A stretch of DNA of 64,000 nt, from NCBI GenBank assembly GCA_027627225.1, contig CM051024.1, positions 82,694,204 to 82,758,203 of the forward strand, in the 5' to 3' direction. The position numbers and the translations under genes were made by a program. This document shows, piece by piece, positions 10,735 through 20,060 of this stretch. The notes under the pieces are model-generated. The model had not been told where the DNA came from, did not search any database, and was given only the letters and a program-made list of their open reading frames with translations. The DNA comes from Congeria kusceri (taxonomy: Eukaryota > Mollusca > Bivalvia > Myida > Dreissenidae). Numbering within the stretch: position 1 is the first letter of the stretch; every line of letters starts with the position of its first letter.

Positions 10735-11031
10735 ATTTTCAGTGGTCACACAGTTAGTAAAAAACACACCATATATACAATTAGATTGTAATGGCAAATA
10801 CAATAAATTATGAATCTCCATATGCGTCAGCAGTAGAGAAATTCTTATTAACATCCGAAGGTTCTGTATTTTATCCAAGGGACCAATTGCATATTCAACA
10901 CTGTATACAGTTTGAAAAACACGAAATTCAAAACATAAATTATCAAAATTGAGGTGACTGTCTTGGAACTAATTTTAAGTTAGTCTATTGAAATATTTTT
11001 ATTCTTTTCTCCTAAACTGACATAATTTCAG

Positions 11032-11266
11032 AACACTTCAAGCGGAGTATGACCGCCTCCGAACACTGCAAGTGCACAACAACAACGAGAACCAGGTGCA
11101 TGTGAAGGACACGGATGAGTTCACCAATCACGATGAGGAGATGCTTGCAGAGGCCAAATTGCTACGGCAACACAAGGGTCGTCTGGAGGCTCGCATAAGG
11201 ATTCTCGAGGATCACAACAGGCAGCTGGAGGCTCAGTTACAGAGATTGAGGACTCTCTTAGAACAG
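11032..11266 (+). CDS. Dystrophin exon, main C-terminal coiled coil
   Basis: This 235-bp exon encodes [10 protein letters not shown] at its start and [30 protein letters not shown] in its second half, ending at LLEQ. This is the best-conserved part of dystrophin's dystrobrevin-binding coiled coil. Acceptor ataatttcag, donor CAG|GTGGAA, phase 0. Unit 1 is fully open. The unit 2 copy (38883-39117) has TAG at 39085-39087 in place of a Gln codon within the coiled coil. Confidence 0.93.
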
Positions 11267-11626
11267 GTGGAATGCTGCTTCTCTTTTGCATAATGTTCTG
11301 AGGCAGACAATCCACAACATTTACCGGTAATGTTTTGTGACAGAATAGCTCAAGAAGACATTATTTTGATAACAAATTGATCACCTGCCGTCATGCAATA
11401 AGATTTGTCGTCACAAAAGTGGTAGCTAACACATATACCAGTGTCATTATTTACATTATAAAGCTCCCAAGGAAACTCTTCCAACGAATTTAAATGCGTA
11501 GCATAAGATTTTAATTGTGAGAAATGTTGGTTTACAAAAGATTTGGTGCTAAAATCATTATTATGTTACCTAAACTAATGTTAGACAAAAATGATGAATA
11601 ACATGTGGTTGATGTTTAATTTTCAG

Positions 11627-11731
11627 TCTGGTGACAAGAGTACCATAGCTCGTTACCACGGGAACCATCGGGGAAATACTTCTCAGCTCAAATGGAGTCT
11701 GCGTCGCACATGAACGGTCATCATTCTGCAA
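11627..11731 (+). CDS. Dystrophin exon with a frame conflict
   Basis: The acceptor is ttaattttcag and the donor GCAA|GTAAGT. In the phase set by the previous exon it reads SGDKSTIARYHGNHRGNTSQ and soon meets TGA. The 3' half in another frame reads SAQMESASHMNGHHSA and joins perfectly to the next exon (..SQEDNSRMAALG). An acceptor a few bases downstream (caagag|TAC) would make that second frame work. Units 1 and 2 (39474-39578) share this state, so it predates their split. Confidence 0.6.
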
Positions 11732-12521
11732 GTAAGTTAACATGATTCTGTTTTAATAAGAAACACTTTTATGAAATCTGTGTCATAATAACCAACTAAT
11801 ATCTTCCATGTACATATATTATAAACTTGCCATGGCCTCAACTATTACTCAAGTATACCCAAAAATATACATATAAACATACATATACTGCATAACGTCA
11901 ACTTACATGTATAAACTATCACTATTAGAACTTTGACCAAGTCAAGAACAAATTACGTCAAGTCAAGAACAATTTACATCATCAGTGGTACGTCATTGGT
12001 GATGAGCATAGGATATTGGTTGGTCAGATGACTATTAATTTTTTAAGTTGCCAACATTGACTTTTGCAGCTTACAGCATAGTTATATTCAGCCATGTTAG
12101 TTTGGTTATTGTAGCTTATACAATATCTCCCTTGTTGAAATCAAGAAATCCTCCACCATATACTGTGACAGCTGTGTGACTTCCATACAAGCCAAAAACA
12201 TTTTATATGGACAGAATGGTTCTGCACAAGATATAAACCAACAAGTTGTGACTTTTCAATCAAGGCTCGAGTTGACCAATTATGTGTTTATATTTCATTG
12301 GTAATAATAATATCACATGGTTTACTCCAAATCCTTGGGCAAACAACCTTAGACAAACAGAAAGGCAGAGTAACTGTTTTTTCAACTGGTCAATTTAATG
12401 CAAACATTATGAGCGTTGAATTTATTTAACGATACATGCATTGTGTGCACGTTTTTACATTATTGTATTGTGCATCATTTGATAAATGTATTCTTTATCA
12501 GATATGTATTGGCAAGCATTT

Positions 12522-12599
12522 GCCAGGAAGACAACAGTCGCATGGCAGCTCTAGGCGCTGATAATAATCTACCACCATACAACCCTGATAGAGTCCGAG
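12522..12599 (+). pseudogene. Dystrophin exon with deleted acceptor
   Basis: The encoded QEDNSRMAALGADNNLPPYN.. is followed by DRVRG and donor CGAG|GTAGGA. In unit 2 (40338-40415) the acceptor tttctgtctccag is intact and gives an in-frame Ser at the join. Unit 1 lacks 11 bp here; the remaining AG (12525-12526) would shift the frame and stop after about 11 residues. This exon is intact in unit 2 only. Confidence 0.7.
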
Positions 12600-13089
12600 G
12601 TAGGATAATCTTTGTAAAATGTTCTCAAATGTGTTGATTGTTAGGTGATTTCTATAATCTGTTCATCAGCTTATTTAGTTAGATTTACATGCTTGTTTAA
12701 AAAGCGTAACAAAACATGGTGCCATAATAAGATATAATGTAATGCTACTGACTTATATGACATATTCAGCTGATGTTAAGGTTTCAGTCAGATTTCCAGT
12801 CATTGGGCACATTTTGTATCACATGTGCAAATACAAATAATATGGTCTGTTCTATAAATTTACTTTTGAATTTTAATATTATGTTCATCCATGCGTAACA
12901 AAAGCAATCTAATAAAAACATCATATAAAAGTGTGTTATCATCATTTTATGAACCTGCTAGGATGGGAGCTTGTTACATGTGATTTATTGCTGTAAACGC
13001 ATTTTCCATCATGAATGTAACGCTAGGTATTTGATGCAGAACACAATATCTGAAAGTTGTTTAAGATGTTGTGTTTCACATAGTTTCAG

Positions 13090-13214
13090 GTACAGGCAGC
13101 GTAGGTGAACTTTTCAACCGAGCAGGTCAGGTGGGGAAAGCAGTGGGATCCTTAGTAACTGTCATGACTGATGACAACGGTGATGCCATAGTAGAGGAGG
13201 ACAACAACTTCTGA
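13090..13214 (+). CDS. Dystrophin last exon
   Basis: The encoded tail is GTGSVGELFNRAGQVGKAVG, then SLVTVMTDDNGD, ending EEDNNF and TGA (13212-13214). A similar Arg/Ala/Gly-rich LVTVMTD tail ends invertebrate dystrophins, as I recall them. Acceptor tagtttcag. The unit 2 copy (40899-41023) is open but has several non-conservative changes (Ser to Ile, Val to Ala, Asp to Val, Glu to Lys), suggesting relaxed constraint there. Confidence 0.8.
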
Positions 13215-15400
13215 CATCATCAGTAATGTCATTTATGTCATTACTGATTTCAACGGTGATGCCGTAGTAGAGGACAACAACTTCTGCTTACATCACATAT
13301 GATGTCATCAATGTGTGTGTACTTGTCAAAAACATTTACAAGTGATATGCTGTACTGTGCAAAAGTCTTCTGTGATGTCATCAGTTCATGTGTATATGTA
13401 AGAGGTGACATGAAAGAAACACAGCCTCCAACATCATTGGATGATGATGTCATAAAGTATAACCATACTAATTTTCGCTGATGTCATGATGATGTCATAA
13501 TATGCATATCATTGTGAAGAACTTTGAGCTGGTAATCTACGATGACTTACTTTCAGTGCATTGTATTACTATCATAAGTACAAAAGACATAATGTTTACA
13601 TGACATATAGACCAATTTTACTGTTTTTATAATTTTAAAATTTTACAAATCAAGGTACATACCTGTTTAGTGTAAAATATGCTGCATCTTAATATGAAGT
13701 TGTTTTGAGTGTGCATTATCAGCAAGCCTTTCATTATACAGATTTCCCAGTGTACATTAAGTTAATGACTCATGTTAAAGTTTTTAAATGTTACCAACAA
13801 AAGAAAAAAAATAGATCCATCACCTAATATTGGTTAAGAAAAACATCACTTGTATGTTTTTGTACATTTATAACAGCATAATTTTATTTGTCCTAAACTA
13901 TTATGATGTCCATATAACGCCTTATTGTTGAAGAGCCATATTAATATGAGAGCAATTTATTTTTAAAACATATAATTATGTTAATAGTGGGGGTAAACAT
14001 ATTTGGTAAAATGAAGGACTCTTCAAATGCTTCAGGCAACATTAATTCTAGATAGAATCATGTTATTTTTTAGGTATTAAATTGACAAACCTTGATGCAA
14101 CTTTGCTGAATGGTTTTGTGTTAAGAGATGGATGATTGCAAATTATTATTGGTGAATAATAAACAGATTCCATAATCACTGCCAAGGTTATGTTGTATGA
14201 TATTACAATGAGCAAACAAGACACTTTGTATGTATTGCACTTGCAACAAATTGTGAATGAAAATGTATGCGGATGCTCAGCGTAATTGAAAACGTTGAAG
14301 ACTGTACTGCGTATACTCGCTCCATGATACTATCACAGAATTATTAGGTGTAAACGAGTTGATAAATGTGGTGAGAAAAGAATGTTTAATATATTTGTTG
14401 TAAACTCTTCTATTTATGTTCCTAAATTTTAAAATTATTTTCAGTTAATTTATGTTATTTCATATGTCAGGATATATCTCTACAAATAGTGTTAATAGCT
14501 TAATTGCAATGATGATCTATAAATAACACAAAATATGTGTGTATATTCAGTCCAGTATTTATATATATTGTAGTTACATATATTTAAATGCTAAACCTTA
14601 TTGAAGGAATTATATATTAATGTATTCATGATTATTTACATGCTAATATTTTATAATGTAGGGGCATGTTCACATGAGTATTTGTGGGCCCATGTTTAAA
14701 TTAAAGATGGAACACTTCTTTGTATAGAAATATATACTGAACTACAAATTCTATACATATACAATTATATAATTCTTTGTATTGCACAATTATTGATTAG
14801 TAAATTTACAAAACATAGCTACTACTCTGCTTTTGTTATTTGTATACATTATTTAATATCCTTTAGTTTTGTTGGTGCTATATATTGTAATTATAATCTA
14901 AAACATGTATTTTAACTTTGTATCTAACATTATACAATATAAAAATTGCTTGTAAAAATATGGACGTAAAACAACATTAAAAAGGAAAGCAATTGCTAAT
15001 TGTATAACTTTAAAGACACACCTTCAGTCTATATGTATGCTAACACATTATGTTCCCCTCCATGAAAATTGCTTGTGTGCGATATAATATATGAGAGGTA
15101 ACTGCATGATTTGTGTTAGATTAGATAGGATAATTAATAAGGTATACATGCTCCATAGAATGTGTTGGGGTTGATGGGTTATTTCCATTTAAACCTCCTG
15201 CACATCATTAGGTCACCAAAGTGTGTTTTATTCTTGTATTGTAGCCAACTGGTAGTGGCTGGTTTAGAAATAAGAGTTTAGAATGTAGATTTTAAAATTC
15301 CTTCTGTGGTCATGGCGTGGACTTGATTATTAATAAATGATGCTTCAGAAAGACACAACACTCATTAGTTGCAATTCTGTTGAATGCGTTGGCTGTTTGT
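13215..15400. other. Dystrophin 3' UTR-like and intergenic sequence
   Basis: The first 300 bases after the stop are rich in gatgtcat and repeat the exon end (a second aacggtgatgcc..gtagaggacaacaacttctg copy at 13250-13287, just after the stop). The rest is A+T-rich with no gene seen. The unit 2 counterpart is 41024-43210, about 5-8% different by eye. Confidence 0.5.
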
Positions 15401-15404
15401 ATTT

Positions 15405-15665
15405 GAGGCGTGCAGTGGGAAAACCGGGCTTAATGCATGTGCATAAAGTGTCGTCCCGGATCAGCCTGTGCAATTCGCACAGGCTAATCCAGGACGACAC
15501 TTTCTGCTTTTATGGTATTTTCTGTTTCAAGGAAGTCTCTCCTAAACATAAATCCACTGTAGGCTTAATTAGCCGTCTCCGATTAGCCTGTGCTGTTTGC
15601 ACAGGCTAATCCGGGACGACACTTTACGTACATGCATTAAGCCGGGTTTTCGGACGACACGCTTC
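15405..15665. mobile_element. Hairpin MITE with 4-bp target duplication
   Basis: The long inverted ends read inward from gaggcgtgcagtgggaaaac, and on the other strand gaagcgtgtcgtccgaaaac. Both continue as accgggcttaatgcatgt-like sequence. It is flanked by attt on both sides (15401-15404 and 15666-15669). Unit 2 has the empty site with one attt (43219-43222). The element therefore inserted into unit 1, or was lost cleanly from unit 2, after the duplication. Confidence 0.85.
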
Positions 15666-16454
15666 ATTTCCATTGTAATATTTTAATGTATTCACCATTT
15701 TATTTAATAATTTTACCCTATTTTTAAGACGTGCAAGTTTTGTACATTGTACTTCCATACGTGTTATTATTTTATAATTGTTTAATCACTAGTAATTTAT
15801 CATTTACCATAATATTTATATACCACATAAGCTAACCAGCGGTTTATTATCTATTCCTTGGTTTCGATTTTTTCTCGTAAAATGACCATTTTAGTTTCGT
15901 GTGTGTTGTGGTCCATTACACACAACTGCACCCGTTTGTTTTCGGTCATATGGGAAGATATGTGTTGTTACAACGGACTAGAACGTTATTGAATGGTTGT
16001 GTGTTCAGAATTTGTGATGCATATTTTACCACAAGATAATAACATGTAAATTAAAAAGTAAATAATATTATAAATGATGTTTTGTTTGTCTTACTTCGAA
16101 TGTCTTGTACGCTCGTACAAACATATTGCGTCGTTATACAGTATTTATTCCTTGCAGAAAATGGCCATAATCATGTAATATCTGCAGAAGCATGCAAAGT
16201 CATGTAGGCTCCACTTCGGAATTGGTCTCTAATAAGTATTTCAACTGGTCTATTATTAACATGGTTTTTTGAAAATGATATGATAAAGAAAACAGTTTAT
16301 TTATTTGTGTAAACGAAGGCCAGCGGTCCAATATAAACACAAAACTATAATGGAACGTGTTAAAACTGGAAGCTTTGAGATTATTGACAATGTATAGAAT
16401 ATAATATATACGTGTGTGTATGTAACGTGATATTTGATTTTGCTGGTGTACAGT

Positions 16455-16628
16455 ACGCGCCACGCGAAACCCGCAGAATTCGCGCTGTCGTGACGAGCCT
16501 TCGATCAATATTCGCGAAGCGACGTCACGAAAGTTCGCGACGATTCGCGAAAGATAGCGGGCGGGCCCATCGCGAGATTTCGCGACGAATATGTCCCGAA
16601 ATTTCGTCGCGATTCGCGACGAAATTAC
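16455..16628. other. CpG-dense patch of cgcga motifs
   Basis: About 175 bp with roughly 30 CpG dinucleotides in otherwise A+T-rich DNA. Motifs ttcgcga and cgcgaa recur in both orientations, and 16599-16625 is a perfect 13-bp inverted repeat around one base. The patch falls in the part missing from unit 2. It could be a CpG-rich repeat or an unmethylated regulatory patch; nothing in sequence decides which. Confidence 0.55.
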
Positions 16629-17204
16629 AGGTACATGTGCATCTGCTCTATACTATCAACTTTAAGAGTTTTACAGTTTCATGGTCTTTCTACATTGTGT
16701 ATTGTATAGTGTCTGTTAAATGTAGAAATGTAAATTTTATGACCTTAAAATCACGTTTAATAAATGCCATATTTTTATATTATATATTTATTATATAACA
16801 AAGAACTATTTTTTAACAGTATTGGTCTAAGAAAAAGCATATAGAGGTCACAATGATTTCATATCGTATATACATTTAAGTTAACACTTACTATTCGGAC
16901 AAAATTTTTTAAACTCTTCTTAAAATTATGAATCATGGATTGTTGTTAGAATTAGTTGATATCGATTATCGAATATAGTCATTTAATATTCCAATGTTTG
17001 TTAATGTTCACAACCCTGATATAGTTACGTATAGTCAACATAAGATGAACGTACATAGCAACAGTTCATTCAATCTTTATATCAAAATACTATAAATCTT
17101 TTTAAAGGATGACAACGAATAACCGGTTATCCGATTATTAAGGCGGCAATCCGGTTATAAATGTTATCTTTTGTTATTCGCGTTCAAAACGCAGGATTCT
17201 GATG

Positions 17205-17476
17205 AACAAGATGTACATGTAGATAAAAAATCTTCATGCGCTAATCGGTGTCAATATCCAACCCGTGGACTGATCTGCAATAGCTCAATTGATCAACAGT
17301 GGTCGTGAAAATGTAGAGGGAGCAACCACCTCTTATGTCGTAACAAGATGTACATGTAGATAAAAAATCTTCATGCGCTAATCGGTGTCAATATCCAACC
17401 CGTGGACTGATCTGCAATAGCTCAATTGATCAACAGTGGTCGTGAAAATGTAGAGGGAGCAACCACCTCTTATGTT
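17205..17476. repeat. 137-bp tandem duplication
   Basis: Two head-to-tail copies (17205-17341 and 17342-about 17476) starting aacaagatgtacatgtagat and ending ccacctcttatg(t/c)cgta. Only a base or two differ, so the duplication is recent. No coding sense. Confidence 0.9.
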
Positions 17477-18688
17477 GTAACTTACAGCTTTTGTTTGTCG
17501 TTTAACACTGTATAATTATCCATTTAATTGCGTTTGATTTAACTGTTTCTGCTGTTGGCAATGTATAGGGCACGGTGAATTATAGTTCTGTCTTTTAATA
17601 ATTTTTGTAATTTCTGAACCGATATATTATAATATTACTAAATTTTTCTTTGCACAAAAATGTCGTTATTGTGTTGTCATAAATGTATGTTTAAATGATA
17701 CTGTAAAAAGATAATTCAGAGTATTACATTTATATAACAATTCCGGAAAGTTCTTTTCAACGAATTATTAATTGACCGCTGAGTGAAAATATTGCGTTCA
17801 TGTGCGCATTTTTACTAATTACTTTCTCGTCGCGATGTACATTAATTGTTCCGATAATGTATGAATTAATTCACATCACAAACCACATTTTGTTAAATTT
17901 ACTTGCTTGAATTACACATCGTTCAGGTATTATGAAACTTAATGTAATAATAATTATTATTAAAACAAAATAATAAGAACAGCATAACATCAATAATTCA
18001 TCACCCATTTTAAACCTATAAATTGTTTTAATTTACAATTAACATAATGATTTAAAAGAACGAATCCATATTTTAATACGAGATTTGTGGAGTCTTGTGG
18101 TTTAGGGAAAACCGTTAACTGATTATGATTATTTGATCTCTTTTTCCACTAAAACCAACCGTAGCATAATGAGTTATTGTTCTACGTGTACTTGTTTCAT
18201 TTTGATTTTAAAGGTACTTTTACTCAGTAAAGATTTATTTTCGCCTCTCTCTGTCTTCATACTTGCTACAGATGATTTTAAGGTTAACAATATTGGAAGA
18301 ATACAAACTAACTGCTGTTAATACGGACATGCATTCAGCAAATATATATATTGCCTGTAGATACAAGTATACTACAACGACTTATATAAATAATAACAAG
18401 TTACTGTCTGGTCATGGGTAATTTAAATATAACACGTGAGGATTCGAATAATGTAACAGTGGATGTCAAACAGTTCACCGAACTAGTTGTTTCAATACAT
18501 TAAAAATAAGGGCAGCGCTGATTTTACTGAACCGATTTAACACATATTCAGGTACATGTTATTATTGATATCTACAATGTGACTTGAAACTACCATATTA
18601 TCGTCATTTTTTAAAGACCTAGTTTAACCCTTCATTAGTTGACGCCCCCCCCCCCCCCCAATTTTTTTTTTGGTAATAATCTGGGGTA

Positions 18689-18895
18689 TTGTACCCCTGT
18701 GTATTGGTACCCCGCTGTGGTCACAGTGTGGCGACCCTCATGACAGCTGAGATCAATACACTGCTGCAGAGGAAACAGTGCACAAAGCCATTGCTCAGTC
18801 AGGTGCCAGAAAAGATTGAAGATAGTGATAAGATATTTTATGGTATACCAATACACATAGTGGAATACCCCATGGAGAGGCCAGACATTCCTTAA
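18689..18895 (+). other. Unidentified protein-like open frame
   Basis: A 68-codon frame, more G+C-rich than its surroundings, with ordinary protein composition. The segment begins RCGHSVATLMTAEINTLLQR and ends VEYPMERPDIP with TAA. I do not recognise the family. It may be an exon or retrocopy fragment of a host gene. It follows a poly-C and poly-T run (18643-18670). The corresponding part of unit 2 is deleted, so conservation cannot be judged here. Confidence 0.3.
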
Positions 18896-19231
18896 ACTAG
18901 GCCTGTTCTTTTTCAATACAAATACGGTACACGGATTACAGATATATTAATAATATTGTAAAAACATACATAAATGGACTGTGGCGATCATTTTTAGAAC
19001 ACAATACATGCCTTTAATACATGTCTATTTTGCCAACGTGTATGACATGTCATTACTTGTTTTTTTTTTTTTATTGTATATGAATGTTATGAAACCATAT
19101 ACATGTATTTTAATCTCTATAAACAGCATTCCACGAAATATGCAAAAATAAATTGTTCTTAAAGTCCTTATCAACACGTCTGCCAGAATAGAAACACAAC
19201 ATGTCTTTTTAAAAAGTTGAGAGCATGAATC

Positions 19232-19392
<161 letters not shown>

Positions 19393-20060
19393 GTATAATA
19401 ATATATTAACCAGAGTGGCTTAAAATTTATACGAAAAACACATCTTTTTTATGAAATTATGTTGACGAGGCAAACTGCATTTCTAGGTAGACGATTTTGA
19501 AATACATAACAAGAAATAATTAAGATACATGTTTGACTTATTAGAAAACAACACGAAATCCCCCTGTTCTTTTCTTTTAACGAAGTTTCGTAATTGTCAA
19601 GATTGATGACACGCGTATGTATATATAAATAACTGGAAAATTGGTTATTGTTATATTTCATGGTGATGAAGCTTAGGTAAAATGTATGTACTTAGAGGAC
19701 ATAGACAAAAACGTGTAATATAACGTATTTCTTCTGTACATGCAGTTTGAAAAGAAACATTGGTTTTAGTAATTAACGTAATTTCAGTATGTTTCAATTA
19801 TTTCGAGTTGGGTTTAATATATTCGACAAATGTACGTTTATGCTCTATGTAATAGAACATATTTTGTAAAGTCGTAATCATTAAGAAGGGACCTGGAAAG
19901 CGCAGCGAGCGAGCCGTCAAACGCCAAAAATAGTGTCCTTTGAGAACATAATTAGGTGCTTCACTTAATGAGTTCAATCCGGCCATTTCATTGGTTCAAA
20001 TGGTAGGTTATATGTTTAAAAGCCATTATATGTAAATATAGTTAAATTATTTGCAGGAAA
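19393..20060. other. 5' flank of gene B1
   Basis: A+T-rich with no coding segment. An acceptor (ttatttgcag, ending at 20056) lies four bases before the ATG, so a non-coding first exon must lie upstream. I could not place it with confidence. Confidence 0.45.

Larger units (their letters stand above)
6966..13214 (+). pseudogene. Dystrophin 3'-terminal exons, copy 1 (probably a broken fragment)
   Basis: Eight exon-like segments run in dystrophin order: 6966-7058 (weak), 7300-7408, 9512-9578, 10284-10375, 11032-11266, 11627-11731, 12522-12599 and 13090-13214. They encode the C-terminal coiled coil that in animals binds dystrobrevin, plus an invertebrate-type tail (FNRAGQVGKAVGSLVTVMTD). The upstream rod, WW, EF and ZZ domains are absent from the window. 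Disabling signs are a TAG at 7347-7349 where copy 2 has CAG, an 11-bp loss at the acceptor before 12522, and a frame conflict in 11627-11731. The coiled-coil exons themselves are clean. Alternative: a real gene whose 5' part lies left of the window and which uses other splice sites. Confidence 0.75.
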
